Numbered from the stretch's first letter, positions 36,460-48,986 are shown. The stretch: 64,000 nucleotides of DNA from Oreohelix idahoensis (GCA_024509875.1 JAMPIV010018778.1:1-64000); one strand, 5' to 3'. A program made the numbers and translations. Notes: generated by a model not told the origin, from the sequence alone.

Positions 36460-37254
36460 ACCAATGCTAAATTGTGAGCCTGTCTATTATTGTGCGGTAC
36501 AAAAACACGGCAAAAAGCCTTGACATTTACTTTAATGAAAACTATTTATTTGGCTATTTATTTATCATCAATTCTTGTTCATTCCTTACTGAGCATTGAG
36601 CCACCATTACAGATGGTTCCCTTGTAAGAAACGTGCTCTAAAGTTTTCATATGTCTTGTAACACTGGTTTCTGTAACAATATGTGTTCATGATGAAGTTG
36701 CAAGCCACTTGCAGAACTTCCTGTTAGTCGCCTCTCAAAATTGCATGGGTAATAGGCATATTCTTTACTTGTTTTCGTTTCAGAGACACGGAGAAGTTAT
36801 TTTTAGACATATAAATTATTCAATGCTACTTGGTGTTATATTGTACAGGCCACATGCATTAACATAAAGAACAGCAACAGCAAAAAGAAACCTATAAACG
36901 CAGCTCAACGTGGTAACCATTGATATGACACTGAACTTGAAACTATGTGTTTTCAGAATCTGGTATTTAATAGACATTGTCTTCAAATATAAATAATAAC
37001 TGAGTTGTTCTATTTTTTAATATTATTTATTTTAAACTATTGCATAGATGCGTTTTTCTTATATCGAAATTCCCTTTAACAAGAAACTTCTCAGATTACA
37101 GCTGGGAAAAGGCTATTTCAGAGTAGAATAACCTTACTGTTCACGATGTCTTCACGACAGATTTATAGAGCATTTCTTGTTACAACATAAGAGGTATGAA
37201 CAAATGAGAATACTAATATTATATTATTTGCAGGCATCAAATTTACCTATTAAT
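36460..37254. other. Non-coding stretch, nothing recognised
   Basis: No ORF, TIR or repeat was recognised here. Confidence 0.35.
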
Positions 37255-37690
37255 ATAGAAGATGTGTTAAGAATAGACAGACCTACTACCGAGGGAACTG
37301 CATAATATAAAACAGTATTTAACATGAACAAGAAGATCTGATGATGTTCTTACAATATATATGAATTTTAACTGGTGAAAGTCAATTAAACATCTGTTAA
37401 AGTCAGTTATATAACTGGAACCACCAGGCCTTTACACTCCTCCCCCTTAATATTTTTCTTGATTGGAGTTTCTGTTTGATGTTGTATGGTTTTATCTCGC
37501 TTTTGTTTGTTTGGGTTTTCTGTTTGTTGTGTTTAACATACAAGCCTAACTAGTAATTGTGATATGCCCTCTTTACGGTGGTTTGACAGGTGTGATGCCA
37601 CTTTCCCATATCGGCAGTTGTTCATATTATTTGGAATTGAAAGCAATATAGGGCCTATATATCCTAATTACAACCTATCAGAGGTTGAAA
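37255..37690. repeat. Diverged copy of the interior of the 25.6-26.6 kb hAT-type MITE
   Basis: Shares GTGTTAAGAATAGACAGACC, TTATATAACTGGAACCACCA, GGTGTGATGCCACTTTC-like and TATCGGCAGTTGTTCATATT with 25985-26415, in the same order. The (TA)n run and the 35-bp TIRs are absent. Confidence 0.8.
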
Positions 37691-38346
37691 GTATTATTTT
37701 TCATTATTAATTTTTTTTAATGTATCAATATGTCGGTGTTTCTAAATAATGACTAGTTATTCGTGTTATGCTATCAGCTCACAAAATAACCAAGACTGAT
37801 GAAACTAATTTTTTTAAAAATTCAACTAACCCATAAAAATCAAAAGTGCAACGTCTTTATCTGGGTTGAAATGAATATAATGTGGGACTCGTTTTCGATA
37901 CGGCCTTGAAAAAATAAATCAGAGACGCAGACATGAGGTAAGGTTTAGGAATCCTCAACCTAACACTACTAGGCAACTACCTTAATCGTAAATCTAACGA
38001 CGTGGGCAACTTATTTGGATGGCATCGAAGAAAACGTTCCACCGTTCTTCATTTCAACCCTTAGGTGCTTGAGAAGTAACATTAACAAAATAGGAGGGCA
38101 AGCACAGAATGCCATTGCCAGGTTGGATTAAGTCAAATTTTTCCGCCAACTGTATCCACCAAAATATGGAAATTATCGCTTCCCCTCCCCCCCCCCCCCC
38201 CCCCCCCCCCCCCCATCCCCCGTAAATACAATTTGGTTGTTTAGCACACATGTAAAATACCATGTATTCTGTCTTCTTATTTAAAATGAAACGAACAAGT
38301 ACAGTATGCCACAAAAAATAGAGCACCTAAACTTCTCAGCTTAGTA
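37691..38346. other. Non-coding stretch with a poly(C) run
   Basis: No gene. A C-run of about 34 bases with one T lies at 38179-38214. Confidence 0.6.
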
Positions 38347-38572
38347 CAGTACGGTCTAATTTTTTTTGCGAGAGATGCGTTACTGAAGACCTGGCATACT
38401 TCAAAACTCACATAATTCGAGCCTAGTTTTCTAATAAATGTAAATATAAAGTAATAATTCGCATTTTTTCAAAATGTTCGCATAAAGTGAGACTTTATTG
38501 TTTGTTTGTTGGTTTGTTTCCCCCCCCCCGGTATCGCACTATTTCAAATTCGCATAACGTGAGACCGCACTG
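38347..38572. mobile_element. pogo/Tigger-like MITE, 226 bp
   Basis: The ends are CAGTACGGTCT and its inverted counterpart CAGTGCGGTCT (10 of 11 match), flanked by TA (38345-38346 and 38573-38574). CAGT ends and TA duplication fit pogo-like elements. No coding capacity; a C-run lies inside. Confidence 0.65.
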
Positions 38573-38659
38573 TACAAGATATACAGAAGTTTAAATAAGC
38601 AGTAACTGCTGCTTGTCTCGATATTTGTTTCATGTTTATCCAGTATTGGTAGAAAGAAA

Positions 38660-38780
38660 TACTACAACTACTGCTGCTGCTACTTCTACTGCTGTTACTA
38701 CTACTGCAACTGCTACTACTAATACTACTACAACTACAACAACTACTACTGCTGCTGCTACTATTACTACTACTATAACA
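38660..38780. repeat. Trinucleotide-rich repeat (CTA/CTG/CAA)
   Basis: A stretch of imperfect ACT, GCT and ACA triplets. Confidence 0.85.
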
Positions 38781-39118
38781 TTTTAAACCATTAGAAGTGA
38801 CTTTTCAATTCCCCCTGTGTATTTCCCAGTGGTCTCTTAAAAAGAAAGAAATAATATAACTACAGCACTCTCAGGCATGTCGTACAAGGCTACTCAAATA
38901 AAGGTGTGCAGGGGGTTGGCAACCTCATCATGTAGAACTAATTACCACAGCTGCCAGAACACGCGACTACTTGGTGCAGACTTCCTGCAAGGGGGGCCGG
39001 ATACAGTGTTGGTTACATGCTTTGTAAGGATCGCAAAATATGATGTTGATAATGATAAACTCTGTAACCTTATCCGGACATGTACAGTACTACTTTTAGG
39101 TTTTTTTAAAAATGTAAT

Positions 39119-39576
39119 CAGTGGCGTCACTAGCGTTGGTGTCACCCAGTGTGGTAAGTCATGGTGTCAACCCCATGGACCTCCTCCCTTACCAGACCAT
39201 ACAGAATCCTTAGTAATGTTTTTTGTACTAATGTTACTCGTAAATCGTAATTCCCGTATATCACTGAATGTAATGACATTAGTGGTGACATAAAAAACTA
39301 GCAAAATTAAAATTACACCTTTAAATTACAATATCATACGCATAGCCTAAACGTATTTACATTTACATAGTTTCATGTGGTTAAAGTGAAAATTCGGTAA
39401 GAAAACAATAGAATTCGAAGTAAATACGTTTAAGAACTACATCACAATTATGTTCATTTTAAACAATAATAAATTTATACTGACACTGCACACAAATTTT
39501 AAAGACAGTCATTTTGATGTCATTCCCTCTGATGGTGTCACCCGGTGCGGTCCGCATCCCCCTAGTGACGTCACTG
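39119..39576. mobile_element. hAT-type MITE, 458 bp
   Basis: Ends CAGTGGCGTCACTAG and (inverted) CAGTGACGTCACTAG match at 14 of 15 bases, starting with the CAGTG typical of many hAT elements. The flanks AATGTAAT (39111-39118) and ATTGTAAT (39577-39584) form an 8-bp duplication with one mismatch. Near both ends lies GGTGTCACCC in the same orientation. No transposase. Confidence 0.8.
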
Positions 39577-39818
39577 ATTGTAATAGATGAAACAAAACGT
39601 TATTTTAACGAATACAATTTTCAAATTTATAGCTATTTATAAATAAACATTAAAAACAAATGAAGATTTGTTTTGTCTACTACCTGCAGACGTGTTTGTG
39701 ATAGTTTGTGTTTGTGAAAATTGTGTGCTACTAGAATGTGATCTAGTTATTGTATGAACATCTGGGGTGAACGAAAATTGGGAATGTGCATCTAACAAAG
39801 AACAAAGAAATGGTAGAT

Positions 39819-39843
39819 GTTTCGGCCACAAGATTTTCGTCAC
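39819..39843 (-). ncRNA. Hammerhead-like or Penelope-terminal motif
   Basis: The minus strand reads GTGACGAAAATCTTGTGGCC followed by GAAAC. Core spacing resembles the motif in the Penelope arms, here with the intact GAAAC. Only the core is seen; stems I and III are not established. Confidence 0.3.
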
Positions 39844-41145
39844 AGACAAAAGAACGAAAAAAGTATAATTTTACAAAGAAGGTGAGAACTAACCCAAATG
39901 TATAAAAATGAAAAAAAGTGGAAAAAATATATACTGACTTTAAAGAAGTCAAATCCTGAAAGCGAACCAAAAAGAAAGAAAGAATGAACAAACGCACAGA
40001 ACATGAACGAGATATTCACCAGAAATGTTCAGTACAAAAGTAAGGTAAATTATCAAACACTATAAAGCAGCGCATACCCAATAGAAATACGTGATTTATT
40101 CACAAAGGCAATAAATAAGAATATAATATACGAGTACAAACATCTCACAACTCAGCTGGGTGACTGGAGATATACTCAAAAACAGGGAAGAGATATTCCA
40201 TCAACATATCTTAGACAACGCCACACCAAACGCCAGAGAATTTGCAGTCTGAAAAAACAAAAGTAATGTGACGGGAGTGGGTGTGGGCAAAAAATTGCAA
40301 CAACTGCAAGACGTCGTATATGGAGAACTCCCAAACGTTTCAAAGTTGATGTGAGATATCTCCACCTTTACTTTTAACGTTTATTTATTTGCTTGAGTAA
40401 CTTTGACCTATGCCATTTTTCACATTGTTATAGGAGGCCAAGCTAAAAACTAACAAGCGCAGATTTATTTTAATGACAGATCAAAAACCCACCGTATTTC
40501 TAAGTAGTTCGGGTTGCCCAGTTCTATTAATAGACTTGCAATATTTGAAAATGAAAATCAATTCCAAGAAACGCGTACAAAATACTTTGGCCTCTATTTT
40601 CGTGGTGTATATAAATTTTTTAAATACTGCAATGTTGAGATAATAACTTTATTTAGTAATGTGTAAATATGTAAATAAACAAATTAACTTAGACTCATAT
40701 TGGCTGGTCGTGTGACTCTGCGGTATTGAAGTTATTGGATAGGCCTGATTTTTGGATTTGGAATGGGGATTGCGTTGGGCTAGCAGCCCCACCATGCAAA
40801 ACGAATTGTACAGAAACTGCCACTGCAAGGGCAGATAAATGTTTTGGCGCAGGAAGCAACAGCAATGATGGCCTCCTGAATCATAAAGTGCAAAAAAAAA
40901 AGAGAAAGGGGGGGAAGGATTATGGGATAAACTATGTGTAAATAAGAAAAATTTAAATTAAAAAAATTATGAAACCTACCCACCACAAAAATATTTATAG
41001 AATGCGTGATTTCTGTATACACACATTAGTATCGTCTTCTATACTGCGGAGTTCGTGCACTGTGCTGAGATCCTCCTTGTGTGATCTATGAGAGGAGATC
41101 GTTGACCTTATGGAGTTGTCCGTGTGCAATGAAGGTGGTCCTTAA
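39844..41145. other. Non-coding stretch, nothing recognised
   Basis: A 71-codon frame at 40726-40941 has no recognisable motif; no repeat boundaries were seen. Confidence 0.35.
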
Positions 41146-41345
41146 AAACAAAATCAAAGCAATCCAAACCAAAACCAAAGCAAGCCAAACCAAAACCAAA
41201 GCAAGCCAAACCAAAACCAAAGCAAGCCAGACCAAAATCAAAGCAAGCCAATCCAAAACCAAAGCAAGCCAAACCAAAACCAAAGCAAGCCAAACCAAAA
41301 TCAAAGCAAGCCAATCCAAAACCAAAGCAAGCCAAACCAAAATAA
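41146..41345. repeat. 21-bp minisatellite, about 9-10 units
   Basis: Units of AAAACCAAAGCAAGCCAAACC with AATC/AACC and AATCC/AAACC variants. The 21-bp period keeps frames open on both strands; this is not protein-coding evidence. Confidence 0.93.
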
Positions 41346-41469
41346 GAGAAATGGTTACTACGTGGGTGATCATCTTGATGTTGTGTGCACGTCTCTCTTT
41401 TTGTTTCTTTAACGGTAATAAAACACAAAATTAAGATTATACGAGAGTTGCGTACTTTCTGTACTTTTG

Positions 41470-41966
41470 CAGCGTCTTCTTTGATCCTTAGCCGCAGACA
41501 GTCAAAGCAGTCAGTGGCCATCACGCCTGGTGGCGTCTTGTAGGGCAACAATAAATTGATTCCACTTTGCTCGGTCGGTGGCCATTTTTCATACAGTGCC
41601 CCAACTCTGGTTCATTCTTTGCATCTCAGCCTCCACAGTCCTCCGTCAAGTTGTTTTTGGTCGGCCTCTCTTTCGTTTTCCTTCAGGGATCCATAGCATA
41701 GCTGTTCTTATGATGGCATCGGGGTCTCTTCTGAGGACATGGCAAACCCAGCTTCAGCGTCTGCCAGCTATGATGGTGTGCATGTCCTCTTGCTTGCTCT
41801 GAGTAAGCAGATCTTGGTTGGTGATGGTATTCGGCCATTTTGCAGAGTGCTGGAGAGTAACAGAAAAAGAGATGTCCAAACTTTCCTCTTTCCACTCAGA
41901 ATGCCAAAGAAAATTCTCCGAATGTTTTTGCCGAATAGCAGCTCCAACGAGGAACTGCTTACACGG
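41470..41966 (-). pseudogene. LINE ORF2 C-terminal fragment, truncated by LTR element 2
   Basis: The minus strand encodes, over more than one frame, VLRRDPDAIIRTAMLWIPEG, KRKRGRPKTT, RRTVEAEMQRMNQSWGTV and KMATDRAKWNQFIVAL, the post-RT pattern of LINE ORF2. Its 3' end shares the GGCCATCACGCCTGGTGGCG segment with the retroposon at 21566-21744. The upstream side is cut at 41966 by the LTR. Stop codons are present (for example in GRR*SW). Confidence 0.75.
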
Positions 41967-42204
41967 TGTGGTGGATTTGATGTAACCAGATGTTATTCCT
42001 ATTGTACTGAATGAGGTCAGCTGTGAAGGTTCCTGATTATAATAAATGTTGGGTTGATTTATCAGAACACCTTTCTGCTACCACCTTACGACCTCAATCA
42101 GACTTATTCTTGACTAATATGTATGTTAGCTACGTCTATATGTCTAGGGTTATGAGTGTATGATGTAGTGTAAGTACAAGTACTACAACCACATTTAATT
42201 ACTA

Positions 42205-42248
<44 letters not shown>

Positions 42249-44469
42249 CTGAGTCAAGACTACAAACACAAACAGACTGACACTCTATGAAAAATATCTT
42301 ATAGAAGTCTGTGTTAAAAGTTTGGTATAATGGTTATTTACAATTTATTTGGCCTGATCAGAATTTTCTGCATCAGGTCCAACAACCAAAATTGATATTA
42401 TGAATGTATTTACAACACTTTAAATACTACCATGGATCTTCTGTCCATTCAATTAATAATAAGACAATCAAAATATGTGTATCTATGTTCACTAAGTGAT
42501 GACACTGGTAATTAATAGTATGGGAGGGGTACTGTCATCATTCCCTCTTTCTCTTGTAAAATTATCTTGAAAGTTTCTTTCCAACCATTTATTTTATGTT
42601 ATTTCTATACAGAAATATAGTATTATAGTGGATAAACTGAGTGCCGACATGTATGGCACTTATCTAGATAATAGATGTTGCTGTCATTTTCACAGGCTCG
42701 CTGGTATGACCACGCTGACAAGGTTCCTGGTGCAGTAACTAGACCTCAGGGTCCAAACAATAGGTTACTTTAGTACACTGCAGCAACGCCACCAGGGTTC
42801 TGGTACCCACACTGTACCAGAACAAAACCTCTGAAACAACGTTATGATTCTTAAAAACACATCTATATTCTCTTTCACATGTAATAATTGACATAAAGAA
42901 AAAGGGTCAGATCTCTCTGACCACCCCATACCACTCTGAGATGACAATGCATTACCAGTGCCCCTATTCTGTTCCTTAAGGGCTACAACGCCTCTGACAC
43001 TTCAACAATGATGATCTTCCATAAGATAACGTGGGTTAGCTTTCCCACTGGCAACTGTGGAAATAATTTTCAGTTATGCAATACACATTAATTGTTACTG
43101 CTGTTACTGCTTGAACACACCCCACAGGTCCTGCATAACTCTGCTGGGGACTCTGTACTTAGTCGAAAACCTTCCCAATCGAGCAGTATCGCAGACACCA
43201 ATTTTATTGTAATAACAAAATTAATAATTTCTTTCCTTACCACAATTCAAAGAAATATCACAAACGTACGTTGACTGGCTTTAGCATAAATAGTAGTTTA
43301 AGTTCAGCTTTGCCTTCTGTTCAGACTGCCAATGGTTAATAACACACTTGGTACTGCTGAGGACAACGCAGCTTGCTTCTAACATATTTCTTCTCAACTG
43401 GCGCTGAGCTGTAAACGCTTTTTGCCAATATGCCTAGACCGACCCAATCACAGCGAGGGTCTAGCATTTCAATTTTCAAAAATTTAAAAAGAAAAAACAC
43501 TACTTCAAACTTCTAGGAGTGATTTTTCTAAATATAGATTTTATCTTTTCTGCCCAACCAATACTCTCTGTCTACCCTCCTATACCCTCCAATCAGATTC
43601 GAATTACTCCTATGCCTCCTTTCAAACTTTCGTTCCCAATAGCGTTACAGTTAACGAGCACGGACAACAGTCCGTTCGTCTACGCGTTTCCAGTCAAATA
43701 GTATTTTCTCAATAACTTGGCTAATAAGTTGACTACCATTAATATTAAAACATATTTGTGCTCAGAATACACTAAGCTACACGAATATATAATTTTTATG
43801 ACTATATTCATTTTGCGTTTAGATTTTCAGTTTTGTCACTGACAGTCGTTAATTATAACTTTTTACATAAGTCTACCATCTTGTCCCCCTCCTTCTGTCT
43901 CACTTTTTAATTTTTCAAATAAACCAACCTGTTTTTGTGACGTCACAACTACACTACGCGTCGAGAATTTAAACTGTCTGTGTGTGTATATCCGTTAGCT
44001 TTGCCACAGCGTGTATATATTATTAGTCTCGCGTGCAGAACGACGCGGGTTTTGGCATGCGTTGGTAGCATTTTGCGTTACTGTATTACAGTCGTCTCGT
44101 CATTGCTACTTAGAAAAAGTCCAAAAGACTACCAAATTTTGCGTTACTGTTGACAGATTACATTACTTTAGACAGCAGTTTGGCGTTACATTTCTAACAA
44201 ATCGTTAATTATAAGGCTAGGCTGCACTGTGTATGCAGCAGATCTGGCAAAATGTTAAATATTAGTAGTACGTTTTCGAAACTGAATCTAAAACGCGTGT
44301 TAGATTTTTACCGTGGGATCGTTCTATAGGCTTTAGCACTGCACAAAAGGCAGTGTTGCTGGCGTCGAAGATGCCAACCGTCAGACACATGCGGGCTAGG
44401 TTTATTTATTATCATTTTATGACTAAAATCTTACTGAAATGAGCGATTATTCTGGTAGATTTTACTACA
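41967..44469 (-). repeat. 3' LTR of LTR element 2 (2,503 bp)
   Basis: Begins TGTGGTGG and ends ACTACA. It carries (CA)n(TA)n at 42207-42245, about 240 bp from the left edge, and a TGACGTCA palindrome at 43938-43945. Confidence 0.95.
43938..43945. promoter_or_regulatory. CRE-like palindrome TGACGTCA in the LTR
   Basis: TGACGTCA, the consensus CREB/ATF site, is present at the same LTR position in both copies (also 51202-51209). A role in element transcription is inference. Confidence 0.35.
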
Positions 44470-44490
44470 CACCTCCCATCAAAAAACATG
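44470..44490 (-). other. Polypurine-tract region of LTR element 2
   Basis: The minus strand reads TTTTTTGATGGGAGGTG directly before the 3' LTR (TGTAGTAAAATC). Confidence 0.55.
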
Positions 44491-44539
44491 CATTCATTTG
44501 CAGGTTATAATCTGCGAGATAACTTAGCTCAATGAAGTC

Positions 44540-46537
44540 TTACGTGTTGTTCTGATCTTCATCATAAGGATGTCTACTCAAAAAGACTGCACCTACGTTC
44601 AGAGGGAAGGGAATATATTCTATCAGAAATGAGTATGGCTGCAATAATAAAGACCATCTCAATAATCGGGAATTTTCGTGCTTGGCCTGTGACAGGAATA
44701 CGAGTGGTGAATGATCCGTTTGGACCACAAATGTCCTGCCGTATAAATAAATCTGGAATTTTTTTTTATCGCCCATATCAAAGCGAGACATTCCTTTTCA
44801 CTTGTTGAATAATTTTTTTCCGCCTTGTTCAACTTGCGGCTTGCATAAGCGACTGGGTTCAATTCTCCCTCTTGTGAGGAGGACCTTTGCAACAATGTAG
44901 CGCCCAGGCCCACATTGCTTGCGTCACTTCTCACGATGAATTCTTGATTCAAGTCAGGCAATTGCAACACTGGCCTGCTTGTGAGTTTTTCTTTTAACTC
45001 CTGGTAAGCCAATTCACACTGTGCTGACCAATTTATTGTATCAGGTTGACCTTTGCGAGTTAAATCCGTCAGAGGAGCACATATAGAGTTAAAATGTTTA
45101 ATGTACTTTTGGTAAAAACCACACAACGACACGAAAGATCGCACATCTTTCTTTGTTTGTGGTCTAGGTGCTCTTTTCAATTTTTCCAGATTCTTGGGAT
45201 CAGGGGTCATGCTACCCTGATGTACCGTATGTCCCAAGAATTCCAACTCTTTACAACCAATACAACATTTTGTTGGCTTAGCGGTTAAGTTAGCCTCTCT
45301 GAGTCTATCAAACAGCATATTAAAAGAGGTAACGTGTTCCTCAAATGTTTCTGTAGCAATGAGGATATCATCCATAAAATTCGAAATACATGGATTTTTC
45401 AGGGGATCCAGCAATTTTCGCATCATCCTAGAAAACACACTCGGGGCATTTTTCAACCCAAACGGTAACATGTTGAACTCATAATGACCTTCCGAGGTGC
45501 TAAAGGCTAAATAAGGTCGAACCTCAGGCTTTACTGGAATTTGGAATAGCCTTTGCTAAGATCCACCTTAGAAAAATATTATCCTTGTTCAGCCTGGCAA
45601 ATAGTTGAGTAGTATCAGGTAATGGATCCACCTGACCTTCTGTGACAGCATTCAGTTTCCTGTAATCTATGCACAGTCTATGTTCTCCCGATGGTTTCCG
45701 CAACAAAACCACACAGGAACTATAAGGAGACTCACTGTGAGAAATAATCCCTTCTTGTAACAAATAATCAATCTCCTCTTTCAAAGCTTTTTCCTTAGCG
45801 AAAGGAATAGAATAGAGCCTCATACAGATAGGTGCTGGGTCTAGTAGTTTCATATCATATTCCAACAAATTGGTGTGCCCCGGTTTATCCGTTAACACAT
45901 CTGTATGTTTCTCAAGGACCTGTTGAACCTTTTCCTTCTGTTCTTTTGTCAGGTGATTACTGATCTTCACCTGTGCAAAAGTTTCACTGGTTTTCAGTGG
46001 ATATTCAAATGATGGGAGAGGGTCATTTTTCATTTCGGTTGCTATAGACGATGCCATTAGGTATGTTCCTTCCTGGATTTGTCTGTCCAGATATTTCTTC
46101 AAAAGGTTCACATGATAGACTTTTTCTTTTCCCTTTTTGTCTATCTTATAATTTGTTCTGGATACCGTTTCCAAAACTGTATATGGCCCTTGCCATCCGA
46201 TCTGAAGTTTATTGTTACTGCCGGGCAATAGAAGAAGCACCTTCTCCCCTACAGCAAGTTCCCTATCCTTAGCTTTCTTATTATAATAAGCAGCATGCTT
46301 TTTCCTGGCTTGTCTCAAATTATCATTTGCAAGTTTCCAACTAGTTTTTAAACGAGTGGTCAGTTCGTTCACATATTGATATGATGAGGTAACGGTCTCC
46401 TCTGCCTTCTCATCTGTCCAGGTCCTTAACAAAGCTTCCAAAGGACCTTTTATTGGCCTCCCAAATAATAGGGTTGCGGGTGCCATTCCGGTTGAGTTAT
46501 GGGGAACTTCCCGGTACCCAAACAACGCGGCGGGCAA
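44540..46537 (-). pseudogene. Integrase C-terminus, reverse transcriptase and RNase H of LTR element 2
   Basis: The frame from 46537 carries the integrase tail (LPGSNNKLQIGWQGPYTVLE; GPY module), then LLEYDMKLLD and the RT start EEIDYLLQEGIISHSESPYS, followed by LCIDYRKLNAVT. A frameshift near 45540-45560 breaks the strand before the palm. The frame from 45471 gives LPFGLKNAPSVFSRMM, the catalytic box NFMDDILIATE (FMDD near 45372), LEFLGHTV and the RNase H segment FIVRSDASNVGLGATLLQ. Another shift near 44795 leads to VVQTDHSPLVFLSQ and a stop at 44540. RT and RNase H thus follow integrase, the reverse of ordinary gypsy order. The enzyme would copy element RNA but is not translatable as it stands. 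Confidence 0.92.
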
Positions 46538-47281
46538 GTATTGGTCCCACGTATCAGGTTTCTCATGTGCCAGCTTTCTCAGGATAGAAATGAGAGTCCC
46601 AGTGAACCTCTCTACCTGTCCGTTCCCTTGGGGTGATACGGACTACAATGAAAGTGCTTGGCTTGAAACAACCTAAAAACCTCTTCTGTTAGTTTCCCCT
46701 TGAACTGAGAGCCATTATCAGTCACGATTTGATGCGGGAATCCTAACCTTGTGAATATCGTAAGTAATGCCTCTGCCACATGTTTCGAATCGATTGACGA
46801 CAGGGCTACCGCCTCTCCCCACATAGAACAAGTATCTACCAGAGTAAGGATGTAACTGTTCCTCCTCTTGGTCCGAGTGAGAGGTCCCACGATATCCACT
46901 GCAACTCTCTCAAAAAGGGGTTCCCACTATGGGCATTTCCCCTAGAGTTGCTGGAGCAGTCCAATGCTTTGGAGCTACTCTCTGGCATTCGGGACAGGAT
47001 TTTACATATCTCTTTATGTCTTCCGTTATCCCTGGCCAGAAATAATGACAAGCTATACGCTGTCCTGTTGCACTAATCCCCATGTGACCACTGAAGGGGA
47101 TAGTATGACCTAACTCCATCACTTTTTCTCGATATGAACTAGGAAGGACCAGCTGACCGTGACCAGCTGAACCAATGCCGGCCTTCCTATATAGCAATTT
47201 ATTCTTCATATAGAATTCTCCTTTATTAGGAGGAGTATGGCTCTTAGGTAGTTTTTTTAAAGCAAGGCTTGAGTGACCCAC
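46538..47281 (-). pseudogene. Integrase zinc finger and catalytic core of LTR element 2
   Basis: The H2C2 finger lies in ELGHTIPFSGHMG and SCPECQRV (frame from 47281). After a shift near 46905-46915 the core continues with MDIVGPL, LTLVDTC and VTDNGSQF (frame from 46899). A further shift near 46622 in CCCCAAGGG restores the glutamate segment (GNGQVERF). The second Asp and the Glu are in the expected order. It would insert the DNA copy into the genome. The residues align closely with those of LTR element 1. Confidence 0.9.
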
Positions 47282-47975
47282 CTTCAGCCTGTGCCTTCCT
47301 CATCTCCTCTGGATGAGTATTTATAGGTTCGTCTTCTTCCTTTCTGGATTGTGATCGGGTCTGGACTGCTGCCAAGACCACAGGTCTCTTGGGATTCCCC
47401 AAGTAGACATAACGACACCCCAATATCAGAGGGTAGATGGGTGCGTCTATCACTGCTGCTCTGATTATCCCTTCCACATAGCGAGTTTTCACTGTTATCC
47501 TTGCAATGGGAAGTTTCATGAGTGGTAGGTCCTTGGTCGCCCCTTGTATCTCCACTGTTTCTGTGGTATACTGCTCTGGGTTCACCAAGTGCGAGCTCAC
47601 GACAGCATCAAAATCTAGACCTGTATCATAGAGGCACCTAATGGTGACATCATTGCATACAACATCCTCACAAACTGGGGGGTGATAAGGTCCCTGCTGT
47701 CCAGCAGGTTTGTCCTTTACTTCCTGGTTCCCCCTTCTCATAGCAGCACATCCAGAAGGTTTACTTTTACAAAATTCGGTGTTATGGTTGTCCTTCCTAC
47801 AATGTTTACACCACCTCTTTCCTTGGTTAAAAGGTTTTTTTTTCATCATACCTTCTGTCATTAAATTGTGGGTTTTTATTTTTATAGTCATTACGTGGTC
47901 TATCAAAATTGTGCCTACCTTTGTTACCTTGATCTTTGTTGTCAAATCTGTTAAAGTTTTGTGGAGCCTTACCAT
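47244..47975 (-). pseudogene. Gag zinc knuckle and protease of LTR element 2
   Basis: In the frame from 47975, WCKHCRKDNHNTEFCKS is a CCHC knuckle (C56, C59, H64, C69) and RCLYDTGLDFD holds the aspartic-protease DTG (D117). The protease frame continues through PIYPLILGCRYVYLGNPKRP, the same sequence landmark as in LTR element 1. It joins the upstream Gag frame by a one-base shift in the A/T run at about 47836-47844 and ends at 47244. Confidence 0.88.
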
Positions 47976-48986
47976 TGTCTACGTGTTTCTTTTTAGTGCC
48001 AGCTACCTCTGCCTGGGCTGCCTGATACCTCTCAGCGACATTAATTATCTCACCCAGCCTCTCCGCGCCCTGTTCCATGAGAAACTTTCTCATGTCTGGA
48101 GCCATGGACTCTCTCATCTGTTCTATGAGTATCATCTCTTTGAGATCTTGGGTTTTCCCCAAAGTAGCCCATTTCTCCATATACGTTTCTAACCGGGCGG
48201 AGAACTGGTGATAGGTCTCACCCGACAGTAGCCTGGCATTCCTAAATTTCTTTCTATAAAACTCTCCGTTCTTTTCGTATCTTAACAGAAGAGCCTGCTT
48301 CAACATGTCATAGTTGTCTTGGTCATCCCTGCTCACTTTGGCAAAAACTTCATAAGCTGTTCCCCTGAGACACTGGGATAACTTTAGGCTCCAACTCTCT
48401 CTCTATCTAACCCATACGTGGTAGCCAAAAGTTCAAACCTACCTAGAAAACTTTCTATGTCATCGTCTTTCTCAACAAAATAGTCTAAATGAAAACCCAT
48501 AGCTGAGTTAGAGGCCCCCTGACTAGCAGTAGCATCAGAGGTAGAAGGGCTGTGACCATAGTCAGGAGCATGGCCCTGCAACTCCAGCTCCCTGAGTCGC
48601 AGCTCATGCTCCCTCTGTAATCTTTTATCTTCTTTTTCTGCCTCCCTCTCAGCCTTTTTCTCTTCTGCTTCCCTTGCGGCAGCCAATCTCTTTTCTTCTT
48701 CTTCCCTCTCAGCCTTTTTCTCATCTAATTGGAGCCTCTTAATTTCAGCCTCTCTATCAGCCTCTAAGGCCCTAGCCTCCTTCTCAGCTTCAATTTGCAT
48801 TCTTTTAATTTCCCTCTCTCTAGCATCTTCTAACTGCATTCTCCTTTCTTCAGCTAACCTATGTTCTTTCCTAGCAATATACTTATCACATTCTGAGGTG
48901 ACATAGTCAATCAAGACTTGACCCTCCATATTCATCTCCCTGGCAGTCTGCACAGCCGCAGATCTGAACTTAGCTAAATCAGCCAT
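47827..48986 (-). pseudogene. Gag of LTR element 2, one internal frameshift
   Basis: The ATG at 48986 opens MADLAKFRSAAVQTARE, followed by a long charged coiled coil (about residues 30-140). A conserved block ending GRFELLATTYGLDRER is broken by a shift in the GA-rich stretch at about 48392-48403. The second frame resumes with SRDDQDNYDMLKQALLLRYE and FLMEQGAERLGEIINVAERY, parallel to LESGQQDNYDLLKKALLERF and FLAEQGAEKLQDILEKSERY in LTR element 1. Gag would assemble the particle. Confidence 0.88.

Noticed and set aside
38877..39293. 138-codon ORF
   Set aside because: Spans the left end of the hAT-type MITE and has no motif.
40726..40941. 71-codon ORF with several cysteines
   Set aside because: No recognisable domain and no repeat evidence; too short to support.
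41081..41551. Overlapping ORFs on both strands with seven-residue repeats
   Set aside because: All arise from the 21-bp minisatellite.
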